Program-made: the position numbers and the translations under genes
Shown: positions 46,343-58,675 of the stretch, piece by piece
How the letters are laid out: each line of letters starts with the position of its first letter
Position numbering within the stretch: the first letter of the stretch is position 1
Origin: Drechslerella dactyloides
Taxonomy: Eukaryota > Ascomycota > Orbiliomycetes > Orbiliales > Orbiliaceae
DNA: 64,000 nucleotides
Reading direction: 5' to 3'
NCBI GenBank assembly: GCA_020064725.1
Contig: JAGTWJ010000006.1
Span: 1,116,001 to 1,180,000, forward strand
Notes under the pieces: generated by a model
The model's database searches: none
Told to the model about the DNA's origin: nothing
Seen by the model: only the letters and a program-made list of their open reading frames with translations

Positions 46343-49013
46343 TATTTCGATGGAGATAGACGGTGTGATTTGTCTCTATGATGTTTTGCGAGTTCTCACC
46401 ATTTTTTTGTAGACGCATAGTGGTGCGTTGCGTCGACGACGTTAGCGAGATCTGGTGTGAGGTGAGTATGGAAATGGCGTGGAGTGAATGGCCATGCGTG
46501 GTAAGGATTATAACCGAGAGGTGCTCATGACTCAGAGATCATCGATAAATTTTTCGTATCAACTTCCCGGTTCTGTATTGTGGCAATAGTATTATACTTA
46601 ATGATTGAATGCAACGCTCATATACTAATATACCTATGGTATATAAATTTGCTCATATGTTCGTATGCGCGATAGGAGCGTCTTCTCGATACATGATTCG
46701 CTCTTGAACCATGGTGGTAAAAAAGTACCGCAATTTTGGATGGAACATCAAGTCGTCAGAATCAAAGCGAGGAATACTGGTGACACATGGCATCGATCTC
46801 AGAGGTCGATGTGAACATAACCCTCTATTGGAGTTTAGCAGATCCTATTCCCAGTGTTCTTCTTCATATATAAATTTCATATCTTTGATTCAAGGACATA
46901 GTCTGGGCACGATATGTAATATGAGTAATGACGGCTCATCCGTCGATTTTATAATTTAGGGTGGCCTTTTTGAATTCATGAAACTCCAACATATCCATCC
47001 GCCAGGCACCATAGACCTCAATTGCTTCAACTATCGGCCGTCGTCGAGCAAATATGATTACTTGAATTCAAAATTATCGCGGCGTATACGTATCTTATTA
47101 TAATTCGAAGCTTTTGCGCATAAATTGTGCACTGGGATATAGGCTTATGTCCTTTGAAAGGCCAAGGACAGCTTTTACCCACAAATTTCTGCCTGCGTAC
47201 TTGTAATCGTAGAAGGTTTATATCAGGAGTTCCAGGTCCACGCATAACAGTCTCGGTGGTATCTAGATCTATGCGGATACTCCATACGGATATTCGAACA
47301 TGATGCAATTAGAGACTTTGTGGCCATCGACCGCTTGATGGAACCATACCATGTACCTTTGTTCAGCATGGCTCAGCTGCGCATAGGAACGGATTGAACA
47401 GCACATAGCCGTGAAGCTGTCCTTCATACCATATTTCTTCAGCCGAACATCGAAAGGTCCGCAGGTACCAACAGGCTTACTGGCAGAGTCATATACGTAA
47501 TATTGAAGAATTAGGTCTCAAATAGCGACAGGGAACGCCTATCGCAGATCTTTATTATCACGAGTAGTCGTAGAGCTGCATGCGATGGTATCATCCAAGG
47601 TACACTCGGGCGATGCAGATGTGTACCTAAGGAAGTCTTCCGCGGCTGTGACAGAGTCATGCTTTGTTCGACTTATCGATTTTCGGATTTCATGATGGCA
47701 TAGCGACCGCATACCAGCGTATCAACTTTTGATTTTTGCGTGTACAGCTGTATTTTTCAGTTAGCATATTGTAGCAATGAGTTCTGACGGCTACTTGAGT
47801 TTGCTTTGTGTAAATATGCGTGCCAGCAAATGTACCTTGAGCGATTTAGTAATGTACCAACTTTTGGTGTGGTGCGCGTGTCAGAGACGCAATGATGGAG
47901 GATTCCACGACCTGAGGTGAGGATTGTGTGAAGACTTGAAGGTGAGGGATAGACCTGAGCCTGATACGCGCAAATCTGCTACTGCGGTATCCTGTACCAT
48001 GTAGACGAACGTCGTTTGTGTGTGACTGCCGACGTACATATGTCCAAGCGAAGCGCGCAAAGACTTCCGAACCTCGCTTTAATGTAAGTCATACATAACC
48101 GATACTCCCGGTACGTATGGATACTGCCGCGCGTAGTCGGAATTACCGGCGGCGGTAGGAGGGGGAGAAGAATAATTTCCCACATGAGAGGTTCGAGAGG
48201 ACCATTATCATGCTCCCAGGCATCCGATCTCGTCACCAAGATTTGTCATTCGCTCAACAGTGGATGAGACTTTAGACTATAGTCTTGAATGGACTTTCCG
48301 TCGATCGGAGTCGGCATGTTAAGCTTTTGTTTGCTGGTAACATCGTCTGTATGCCTTTAGCGGCACAGAGAATAAATAGTTGGTTAATTTGTATATGAGA
48401 TGCCTAGTGAGCCGGAATCCAAATCATCAGTACCAATCATAATTTGGGATGTAAGGCCTGCATGTCATGCGGGAAGGAGGCTTATCTAGCTAGTGGCACG
48501 AAATGCTCGCCGTCAACTCGCGCTGATTGCAAACATATGAGATTATACTAGGTCCATGCGATGAAGGTCATATATTTGTGACATATATATCATCTTGTAG
48601 GGTATATATAAATTTAGGGCAATGTAGTATTGGGTGAAGATGTGAGATGTAAAGGTCAAGTGTCAGGCTCTTGGAAAGAAGAGAAGAGGGCCATTTATAT
48701 ATTCGCTAGGAGAGGCCCGGAAGCTTCGGGAAGAATAACCTAGTGGATCGCCCAATCTTCTAGCATATTCTGCAGTCAGGTTGAAAGCAGAATATCATAG
48801 CACTTACGTTCTTACATATAATGCCCATGGAGGAGCTGAGTTACCTGCTACATGATGCTAGAAACTCTAGATGTGATATTTTTCTTCTAGACTGCGTTGT
48901 AGATACAAAGCTATCGATTGCCAGTGATTTATAACTAGAGTACTACAGTTACACGTCAAGGCATTCTTGAAAATTGAATGCTGAGGTGTTTATCCCTGAA
49001 ATAATTTTGGCCC
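46343..49013. other. AT-rich gene-poor region
   Basis: Apart from the doubtful gene at 47269-47712 I see nothing supported in 2.7 kb. The DNA is rich in TATA and ATAT motifs, and frames are short. Confidence 0.5.
47269..47712 (-). CDS. Doubtful small gene or pseudogene, no known family
   Basis: From an ATG at 47712 one frame reads MRSLCHHEIRKSISRTKHD and then SVTAAEDFLRYTSASPEC, meets TAG and TGA near 47517-47545, and continues YYVYDSASKPVGTCGPFDVR, then KKYGMKDSFTAMCC, to a TAG at 47269. The residue content is much more protein-like than the surrounding AT-rich DNA. A 45-bp intron 47561-47517 (GTGATA...TTTGAG) would remove both stops in phase and give 132 residues, but its acceptor and branch site are weak. 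Alternatively it is a decayed gene. No domain is recognised. Confidence 0.3.
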
Positions 49014-50348
49014 CTAGGGTATATAAAAAGGCTCTCCCCTTGTCAACCCGTTCGGCTTATGGCCACCCCGTCCAGCTTCAAACGTATATGCCGGCCTACG
49101 TCTTGCCTCGTCCCTATTCCTTTGTCTCTTGCTCGACTTTCTTGGGATTGGCACAGGCGCAAGTCGGACTGCCTCGCGCAGGTCCTCAGGTATTTTAGTC
49201 GCAAACTTCGTCTTCAGACCCGGTGTCAGTGGGGATTGTTCGGACTTGGGAAGCTCGGGACGTTCGCGTCCATCTGGTTTCCGAATGGTGAGTGGCTGCG
49301 GCGGAAGCGGTTTGATCTCGGCTTCGTATTCACTTGGTAGTTTAATGTCAAAGAGCGCAAGTAGAAACATGATCAGTTGCTTGTGCTTGCTAATGATAAC
49401 GCATATTTGTTAGCATATTTGAACGACGACTCGCATGTTCAGCAGACTACACGTTTACCTGTTCATGAGGTTGCCAATCTTTCGCCGGAAGCTTCCGAGT
49501 AGTACATATAGAACATTACTACCAGCTCCGTTCACGAGCTCCTTATTACTATAATATGCCCTGAAGCGAGTGATGTCTTCCTGCAATTTCTCAAACTCAG
49601 ACGAAAGGCTCAAGAGACTCTCGCAGTCTCTGCCTTTAGGTTGATTCTCTTGTGTCTCCGCTTCTAGATTTCGGATAATTTGGGCGCAATGGCCTAATGT
49701 GCATAGAAATTGACAAAGGTGGTTCAGTTCGATTAACTGCGTTGGTTGAACACTCTCTGCAGAGACGTCCGCATGGTAGTCTGGTGCGGGTGAGATATTG
49801 AGTGGGAACTGCAGCGTATGGCCAGCAGATATTGGCGCTAGGGCCGACAGGGATGCGAGACGTTTCTTGTAAGATTTGCTCTAATATGAAAATTATCAGT
49901 ATTCTATAGAAAGCCTATATCTAAGGTCCCGAGATTGGTTTCTCGTGCATGTGAATATGCGACATACGATTTGTTGAGTGATATCAGATTCCACCCTTGC
50001 GAGCAACGGCTCTACTGATCCTAGCAAGGAGCAACAGTCGTAATATGCCCTGACTGCCCCGGTATATACTTTGGCTCTATCGAGAATCACGGCGAGACGA
50101 GCTAGGTGAAGGGCGTGACCCAACAGCTCGCTTTTAGACGCGACTTGGGTTTGGTCAGACTGGAATGAAGCGCATGTCAGAGACGGTGATCGAAGGGAGG
50201 CTTCAGAAAATGTCTTGGCTCTAAAATGTGTCCGGTACGGCGGTAATGGCGTCATGGGTGTGCCCAGTTGTTGAGGTTTTGCGTCCCGGGCAGAGTTGAC
50301 TGTATTAGCATCTCGGCGGCGTCTACGGCTAAAAGCAAAGAGAGGCAT
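49014..50348 (-). CDS. MIT-domain protein
   Basis: Three exons: 50348-49968, 49880-49459 and 49389-49014, phases consistent, 392 residues. The middle exon has no ATG and is easily overlooked. The start is MPLFAFSRRRRRDANTVNSA. A MIT domain lies at about residues 72-140: GHALHLARLAVILDRAKVYT, then AVRAYYDCCSLLGSVEPLL, then ITQQISKSYKKRLASLSAL. MIT domains bind ESCRT-III tails or microtubule-linked partners. After it comes a helical region (LIELNHLCQFLCTLGHCAQI, then LSSEFEKLQEDITRFRAYY) and a Pro/Arg-rich basic tail (PIPRKSSKRQRNRDEARRR). Fungal proteins of this layout are uncharacterised; it lacks an ATPase domain, so it is not Vps4. Confidence 0.82.
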
Positions 50349-51639
50349 AGCTGGCAAGATTCTGGTGCGATATTTCCGGCCTCCTGATATCGAAGAGAAA
50401 AGGAACCACTCTGTCAATGTACCGAAGTAAGGACAGACGAAGGGAAGTCTATCGTCCAATATATAGAACGCGGGTGGTTAATTTCCAAGACTTGAGCACA
50501 TGGCAATACATTCAAGCTGACGATTCTTCAGAGCTTGTCAAAGAATCGACACGCGAGTTCATTGAGCATACATGAAAGAAGATTTGGGTATCGGGATTAT
50601 CAGTCGACATTGTATCTAATGGTCATTGGCAGGCGTTGAAGGTACAAACACTCTGATAGGCACTAAATCGATAAAAGCAGAATAGTAACAAAGAAATAGT
50701 TTCACAGAATCAGAGGACAACTGACGTAGCCAACCTTTTTTTTTTTATCTCCGGTACGGGCGATAGGAAATTGGAAGAGACACCCTGGTCCGCTTGCTGT
50801 GCCACCCACGTCGGTCCATGTTGATCGTTTCCAAGCTGTCGCATTTGCTGCGCACAGCTGCAGCTAGCTATCGAGAGCTTTCTGCAAGATTAGCGGCACG
50901 TGGCACGGTTAGTCCCGTCCGGGGTCGCTAGAAGTCGAAGTTCAATCGTATTTTGCATCAATTGGAAAGACGTCTCTAGACGGCGAACTTTGAGGTTGAG
51001 GTCTGCGTTGGGCGACGTTGGAAAGTTGAATGCAGCCCCTGACCGAAGCCAGAACCCCGCGCGCGACGGGTATCACCAGCCCGCTCGAGAAGCTGCGTCC
51101 GACGCGAACAGTCACGCTGGATCACGATCGCGTCTCTGAGTCAAGCGGGTCCTGTCGCCAATGCACGCCGGGTACAGGTTGCAATTACGCGGTGGCTGTG
51201 GCTGTGGCTGCACTACCGAACGAGCTGGTGGATCAGCCCATCAATTTGCTCTTTTGGCGGCGCCTCAAACACCCGCATTGCGCTCACTCCCTAAGCTATG
51301 ACTTCCTCCATCACGACTCACTGTCAACGCTCTCCCTCTCCAACCGCGACCCCCGAACTATAAGAAGACAGGACATTCTCGCACGCGTCTAGAAGGCACA
51401 GCAGCAGCCTTCTTTCCCCTCTATCACCAAGCTCCAATCCGCGATCTCAAGCCTGTCGACGCTGAGTTGATCGCAGCTCCAGGCCAATCCCAACCAACAG
51501 TACTGCGCCCAGCACCTTATCACTCACGCTAGATCCGTCGCTCTCCCGGCCTTCATCAACATCCACCCAGCAGACCGCCTGGCCGCATACTTGTCCATTC
51601 GAATCTCAACAGCCTCGCGCCAGCGAGCCCATAGTCACG
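50349..51639. promoter_or_regulatory. Divergent interval between the MIT-domain and phosphatase-like genes
   Basis: Starts are 1.3 kb apart and point outward. The right 350 bp is CT/CA-rich, as in a leader. A run of about ten T lies near 50738. I see no gene in it. Confidence 0.5.
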
Positions 51640-52752
51640 ATGCAGATCGAGGCTACCCCCAAACGAAACCTCTCTCCAAACCCTGGTGTCACTCCTCTAT
51701 CGACTTCTCCAGCGCACCACCCGACATTCCCGTGGTCGAACGGCATCCCCTCCCCTCCTCGAATCCTCGTTCCGCCACCAACCCTGATAAACGACCCTGT
51801 CAATCGGTCGAAGGTTGGCGTACGACAGTTCTCGCCATACGCCAGCCACAGCGGCAGCATCAGCGCCTCCCTCTCTGGCTCGCAATTACTCGCTAACTCC
51901 GGTATCCTGCCAGCGTCCGTGCAGGACTGGCGCTATGAGTCCCGCCGCGAAGCCCAGCAAATTCTCCCACACCTCTATCTGGGCCCTCTGGCTGCTGCAA
52001 AGGATCTCAACTTCCTCCGCCGCGAAAACATCACCCTCCTCATCGCCGTCAGATATCATGTCACCGCCCAGGGAGGACTGCTAAACGCATACAAAGAAAT
52101 CGCCAAAGACCCAGAGCTTTCCTCCAAAATCCGCTTCGAGTGCGTCGACGTTTCCGGAAATCCAGAACTGATCGCGTCCTTCCCGGTTGCTTCGAGAGTG
52201 ATAGATGACCATCTCTACCGTTTCGCCCCTCCAAACTTTACCCGTCGGAGATCGGACGGTCTGCCCCAGCATCCTCCGAGCCCTGGCAAGACGCTAGTGT
52301 ACTGCGAGTCCGGCAACGAACGGAGTGCCGCCGTATGCGCCGCCTACATCATGCAGCACATTGACTGCACCGCCGTCCAAGCGATCCAGGTGATCCAAGG
52401 CCGGAGATTCTGTGTCTGCTTCGACGATGCGATGAAGTACCTCCTCACGGGATACGAGCCGATCTGGATGGCCAGGCGCGATGTGGAGAGGCAGATGGCG
52501 GCTGAAAAAGCACCGCCGCAAACTATCACCCAACTCTCATTGCTGGATAATGGGAATTCAATAGCGGCGCCACTCAAGAAGACGAAGCGAGGAATTGAGG
52601 AAGCGTACGAGGACGAGGACATCGCTGACAACGACATAAGCAATGACTATGACGTCGCGAGGTTTGAGAAGAGGGAAGGTATCGCGCCGTTTTCGGACTC
52701 CCAAACATCGGAATTATCGGCAATGTCAGTTGATGACTTGATGGACGATTGA
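51640..52752 (+). CDS. Dual-specificity phosphatase-like protein
   Basis: A single exon of 370 codons. The N-terminal 90 residues are Pro/Ser-rich (PAHHPTFPWSNGIPSPPRIL). The phosphatase fold begins near residue 104 with EAQQILPHLYLGPLAAAKDL, the usual DSP start, followed by ITLLIAVRYH. The signature loop is VYCESGNERSAAVCAAYIM, with Cys222 and Arg228 of C-x5-R both present. The His that normally precedes the Cys is Tyr221. So it may be active, unlike STYX pseudophosphatases that lack the Cys. The expected general-acid Asp could be in ECVDVSGNPELI. The C-terminal 80 residues are acidic, with a basic motif KKTKRGIEEAYED. Family: DSPc (PF00782). Substrate unknown. It converges on the MMS1/CPSF-A gene. 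Confidence 0.88.
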   Translation: MQIEATPKRNLSPNPGVTPLSTSPAHHPTFPWSNGIPSPPRILVPPPTLINDPVNRSKVGVRQFSPYASHSGSISASLSGSQLLANSGILPASVQDWRYESRREAQQILPHLYLGPLAAAKDLNFLRRENITLLIAVRYHVTAQGGLLNAYKEIAKDPELSSKIRFECVDVSGNPELIASFPVASRVIDDHLYRFAPPNFTRRRSDGLPQHPPSPGKTLVYCESGNERSAAVCAAYIMQHIDCTAVQAIQVIQGRRFCVCFDDAMKYLLTGYEPIWMARRDVERQMAAEKAPPQTITQLSLLDNGNSIAAPLKKTKRGIEEAYEDEDIADNDISNDYDVARFEKREGIAPFSDSQTSELSAMSVDDLMDD

Positions 52753-53503
52753 CACCGCCGCCTTTGGTCTGCTTTCCTTTTCCACGCAGCGCTTCCAAGC
52801 CATCTCCAATACTCCACCGGTCTGATCGAGAGCGAGAACTGTCTGCCCAAGGATCTTATCTCTATGCAAAAGCAGCCGCTGCAATCTCAGCAGGCTTCCT
52901 ATTGATCTTGCTTTCCTTGACGCATTTCCCGGATCAGTATACCCAACCAATCTATTCGTTACGTTTCCTTAGAACTACAAATCCCTCCCTCTCCTTCGAC
53001 CTTGTCTCGCGCTTCGGCCTCCTCATTTCGCACCTGAACGGGTGTGTCTGAACCCTCAAGGTCTGCTTGTCTGCTCTCCTTTTGTCTTCCAGATTCTGTC
53101 TTCCTGTTAAGCTGGAGTTTGTATCTTCGGGGTGTATTGCACGACGTATCTGGATTTTAATGCAATAGGGTTCTAGGGGAGTTGGTGCATGAGCATGCTG
53201 TCTTTCTTATTGCCGGTGCCTGCTTCTGTCATCTTCTCCATCCACTGCCGATTTTAGGAATAGATTTCTGTGCTCTGTTGTGTAGCTACGGAAATAAGCT
53301 TAAGTACCTGCTCGGCAATCATACTGTCTGGTATATCAACGACTATATATAGCGCTCCATGCTGAAAAAAACACCTGTACAAAAACCAGCTAGGTCTCGC
53401 GTTCTGGTTCGAATTCTATATATAATTGCAGCATATGCACAGACTAGTGCACAGACACATATATCCACCGTAAGAAAACAGGAACTTTTCAATTGCAATC
53501 CAA
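52753..53503. other. Convergent intergenic region
   Basis: 3' UTRs of the phosphatase-like gene and the MMS1/CPSF-A gene. TC-rich on the left half; no gene seen. Confidence 0.5.
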
Positions 53504-56500
53504 TTATAGCGTGATGACGCCGACCAGCTCCCGCAAATACGCCTCCACCACATCCACGGTCGTCATTCCCGGTCGAATAAGCCCGCCTGCGGTCTCCGCA
53601 TCTCGAAATACATCCCGCACCAGCCTCTCCAGGAGCTCGTCGTCCTCGTTTGGCATTGCTCCACCCAGCCACTCCGGCACGGTCTCCAGCGATTCCAATA
53701 GGATATTCCCATCGACGTGCCGCGTACTACCCTCCCGTATGCCGTCCACTTGGCGGTGTCGCGGCAGCGGCGATTTGCCTTTTCGGCTCTTGGGGTCCGG
53801 GTGTAGGAAGCGCAGGTAGCGCTGCTGTAGGTATAGTAACAGACTTGTGGCTGGGGCGCTCAGCACGGTGAGGTGATAGATCGACCCGTCGAAGCAGGTG
53901 CCCAGGACGTCGATGTCCGGGCGAATGACGCCGGGGAGGAAGCGGTTGCGAGGCTTCCACGGTGTACGAAGGTCGCCGGCGCGGATGCTTGCGACGCTGT
54001 TCGGAATATACCCGTCGAAGACCTTGGTAAGGTTTGTAGACGTCCGGCGTTCTGAGGTTTGTCGAGCAAAGCGCGGTTAGTAGGGTATCTCTACAGAAGA
54101 ATGATATGGGCTTGCTCGAACCGTTTGGCATCCAAAGACCGATGACACCTTCGTCTCTATCGGCGGCAAGGAAAAAGTTCTCCTCAATCCGGAGGTGGTT
54201 GCGACCGGCACGCTCGCGGTCATCGCTGGCATCTAGTTTAGTTTCCGGGACATCTGGGGCTTCGGACTCCGCGGGTGAATTACCTGTACAGACGATGAAA
54301 TGTTGGCGCTGGTGCTTCTCTAAACCGGTATGCTGCCAGAATATCTCTCATACTTGACACCCAGATCATATCGGTCGCCGGCTCCACCGTGATTTGCGTG
54401 GGTGTTGAAGATACCGGCTGGCCGACGAGGCCCTCGAATCTAGCGTTTGGTTAAGTCGTGATTGCTACAAATACCGATGCCATGGTTAACCTACCTCCAA
54501 TTACCCAAAGTGTCCCGATTGAGGTCCATTTTGTAGAGGGATCTCTCCGCCCCCACTACCAACGAGCTAATGTAAACTTAATTTAGTATAACTGCTGCGG
54601 AGTTTTCACGATGGGACTGAGGCATCTTACTTGGACCCATAGACCGCCATACAGTGTACAGGCTCCTGGAGAAGAATCTGGTTCCTCTTGCGGATCTCGA
54701 ATCGCAGCTCGCCGGTCGCCAGTCTATTGAAGTGTAGAGAGATGACCAGGATCCGACCTCGTTGCTGGTGTTCACCAGCCGGCAGGTAGCTTGTGCCGAC
54801 TAGTATACAGGTCCAGTTGACGCCTTCGTCCGGGAATGTCCAATCTGGAACATCTGCCGTTAGATAAGTACTGACATGCACACATATACTCATAGTTTCC
54901 AAGGGATCCAACTTACTGAGCAGGCAGTTTATTCTCTCGTGCCGTTTGCTGAAAACCATGTCTTTGTACTTCCAGTCTTTCAGATCCCATGTCCCTACTG
55001 ATTCGCCGCTTGGAATAATGTCAGATGCAAGTCATTGCACAAGGAGCCGTGCGGCGTAGGTACCTTCTCGGACGGAGAAATATAATCGCAGTTGGGCACG
55101 TCTTCCTGTCTTCCCCTTCGCGGGGGTAATACGGATTTCGGCGATGCACAGCAACAGCAAGCAGATCCTCCCGCTCGATATAGATGACTTTCGACGGCGA
55201 TTCATCCAACTGTATCTGCCTCGTGCAAATACCCGGTTTTCCGCCCAACATCCCTAGCACCAGTGATGCCCCGGTGGCGAAAACTATCGGATACGGAAAC
55301 GAGGACGCGAGGAGATCATGGTTGAGGTGGCAGACAGTCTCGATACCAGGCTAATGATCCGTATGTTAGTCAACCGAAAGACATATCTCGGAAGGGCATC
55401 AGACTGCCCTGGGTGTTTTGTAGCATTACCACCTCCTGAGTTTGATTGAATACAATGGGCAAGACAACCAGCATTGATCTTTGAATTGTCAGCTGGTGAA
55501 GCGCATGCGTAGTGTGAGCAAGCACCCTATCTGACCAGTTATCCCTCATCGATAGTAGGACCGGCAGTCTTCCGATTCTGACATGGCCCAAAGGCCTGAA
55601 GCCGAGACTTTCGGGATCTAGAGAATCAAATTAGTCATTTTCAAACGACTTCATGGCGTCATAAGATGGATTACCGATCTCGCCGAAGGATACACATCCG
55701 TCTCGAAGCCCACAGACGAGGAAAGTCTTCCCTTCAACCTCCAGAGCACAAGCAGACTCCACGATTGGAGATGGCATCTCCATGCTGCTTAATTCTAGGT
55801 GTCCTGCGGCTCTGACAGTTGCTATACCGATTATTAGTAAGATATGCTTTGTAAAAAAAATAAAATAAAAAATCCCCCAAAATTATTGTCAAAACCTACT
55901 GGAAACTTGCGTCTGGAGTGTGATATCGCCGTCTTCGCCTATTTGGTAGAAATCCAGGGTCACACCCGAATTCTCTGCCAGCAGATAGGTCCGGGCGCCT
56001 CTTAATACTGTTTTAGCAGCCGCTCGACAACTGGCAGAATCAATGAGTATACTCACATTCGAATGAAATCAAGGAACGTAGGCTGACATGGCAGACTGAC
56101 GGGTGTCCCTTTCCGCAGGAGAAGCCTAAAAAGAATTAGCAGAATCCTTTTCGTAGAATCGATTATTCATACCCATCTTGATCGCCACCTGATACAGGTT
56201 GCAAGGCCATATTCCAAAGCTGGTACCCAGAGGACGTTCTCATGACCAGAATCACCACATCTTCCCGCAGAGCCGCGCTCACGATTTCGTGGCCTGGTGG
56301 GCAGTCCCACTCCTGCCTTGGTGTCGGTACCTGAACCAACGCCTCCACGTCCGCCTCGTCCAGCATCGTCGAGTAGACACCGTTCGTGGTTACTTGTACG
56401 CACCGACCGTCGTGAGCACCCGCCGTGAGCGTCCGAGTATGATCTCCCGTCCTAAGGGAGATGGTCTCTGCCACTTCATGCAGACGGAGATCTCCGTAAT

Positions 56501-58675
56501 CGATGTACCAAAGAGCCGTTCCGAGAACCATGCACCCCAGAACAAAGCAGCCTCTCTCGTTGGGTCCATGAAGAACTATCACTTTTGTTATCGCCGCGTC
56601 GAAGACATATTCTTCTGCGACTCGAGCTTCGATGCCTCGTCGGATTTCTGACACTGAGCCATGCTCGCCAATCCCCGAGGAGGTGTATAATCTGGCTCGA
56701 GGGAAGACGAGGTTGCTCTTGCTGGAATTCCGTATGGTGTGTATATCTGCGTCGAACATGGGAGTCCAGTTGTAAATTTCTTGGATGAAGCGGGGCTCGT
56801 CTGCAATTACAGGACCATTCGGTTGCTTAGGTGTGATCTAAACGTTGATAAGCATATGTCAAAAGCCATAGCCGCACCATCAGTATCAGCTTACCAGGTA
56901 AGTTCCACCGCAGCAAGCCTCACCAGCTGCTACCAGGAGATCACTGCTGTTCTCAGTCCGGACCTCGTGGAAAGCAAATGCCGAGCCAACACCGCCTTGA
57001 AGCTTCCCTGATTTCACGGTTTCGATGCTGGGGCCCCAGGTTGCCTGGCTATTGTTGATGTATATCCAGAAGAGTTCGCCGTTCTCCTTGGCTATGTAGA
57101 AATCGTCGTTCCGTTGGGCGTATCCGGGGTTTCGATGCGGCCTTGCCCACGCCGTGACGAGTTTAACTTTGCGGAAAGATGAGTATTTCGAATGATATTC
57201 GGATGCAGCGGGCATACTTACTATCCCAGGGCGATGCGCTCGGAATGGGGAAGTTCTTCCATCTGCAGTTTCCGTTCGCAATATCCGCAGCCTTTCCGAT
57301 ATAGATGTTTTGCTTGCAGATTAATACGAAAAAAGTTGCGATGGTCAGCGGGACAACATGAGTTGGAAGTCCCCATTCTAGTCAGACGTCAGCTTGCTCT
57401 GATCTTTAACAGAGAGTGGTAGCTGTGCATACTATCTGGAAGCCGAAGTCCATCTTGACTCAGCTTTGTCGCCTTGCAGAGTGGCTCTTTCGTATTCCAT
57501 TCGTACAGGAGCAGCCTCATCTGTTTGACCTTCGTGTCTCGACTGAAAAGGATCAGCGTTTAGTATCTGCGTAGATGAATTATGGAACTGAGTTCGTACT
57601 TCACGTAAAGAACTATCCACATAACATGGTCGGGGTCGCTCGAACGAAGAAATTCAAGACTTAGGATGGTTCCAGGCACTTGAAACGTTTTTTCCTGTCC
57701 GTACACAAGGACGTTCAGCAATTGCGAATCCGATATTCCTGCTTGGGGATGAGCTCCACGTACATGGCGAAGTGGGATGAAGGACTGCCCGGTGGCCATC
57801 TTCTGTTCCATAGCGGCAGCATCATGAGTCTCGTACAATTTGAAGCATGCTTCCCAAGCACAAACAGCCATGGCCCGAGAACTACACGGGCAATTGGAGT
57901 TAGCAATGGCAGGCTAGGTGTATTGATTCATACGACTATGGCATACTGGAAATCGACAGATATACTCCTCCCGACATGAAGAGCCTTGGGTTGCTCCGGT
58001 GAGATTCTGTGTGTCGCAAAGACAAATTCCAGCCTGCCTCTTGGTGTAACATCGAGATAGATGAATCCCAGCTCTCCCGATTCAAGCGCAACGACGAGCA
58101 CTTGCTTCGGAATCTTAGGCGTAGCTGTTGAGGAGAACAGGAAGGGTGTTCCATCTTCCTGTTTGATTTGCTGAAGGAACGCGGAAGACCCCTTCTTGAT
58201 ATCCAACAATGAGGCTGACCGGATCTTGCAATAGAAATCATTTTTGGACACAAGAGGTTCGAGGTTTAACCTGTCGTTAAGAACGCGGAGCTCGATATGC
58301 CGCTCCTATCGCGGATCAAGAAGGCAGTGTCAGCTAACATATGTATTATGCAACATGAGAAAAGTTTGAACCATCTCGGAATACCCTAGCCATAGGTATA
58401 TTATTGGAAAATAGTTTACTTACCCCAACTAACGCGATGTAGCTTTCGTCGGTATCGCATCGAATCGACGCTGATAAGATCGTCTTGATGACAGGTGAGG
58501 TAGACAAGCATTCGGAAAGCAGGCCGTACTTGGGGCCTAAATCAGTCGCTCTTGGCAGCACATTTTCTGCTGCTTCTTGGTCCCTCAGCCTGTTATAAAA
58601 CTCTGAGATACTGACAGTTTGAACGGTGTATTCACCTTCAGCGTTCGCGGCATGAAACTGCACGGTGTCGTCCAT
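53504..58675 (-). CDS. MMS1_N / CPSF-A (DDB1-like) beta-propeller protein
   Basis: I trace 19 exons: 58675-58424, 58305-57947, 57881-57600, 57542-57433, 57377-57222, 57166-56895, 56837-56173, 56125-56057, 56000-55900, 55821-55675, 55617-55430, 55350-55064, 55008-54917, 54853-54631, 54566-54495, 54439-54354, 54319-54284, 54232-54122 and 54051-53504. All phases agree and give 1267 residues. The N-terminal MMS1_N region has GPKYGLLSECLSTSPVIKT. The end is CPSF-A-like: NLTKVFDGYIPNSVASIRAG, then DLRTPWKPRNRFLPGVIRPD and VLGTCFDGSIYHLTVLS. Relatives (DDB1, Rse1, Cft1, Mms1) are scaffolds in ubiquitin ligases or RNA processing; fungal proteins of this exact type are uncharacterised. The join between exons 16 and 17 requires a 34-nt gap, too short for a normal intron, so that part is uncertain, as is the first ATG. 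Confidence 0.85.
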
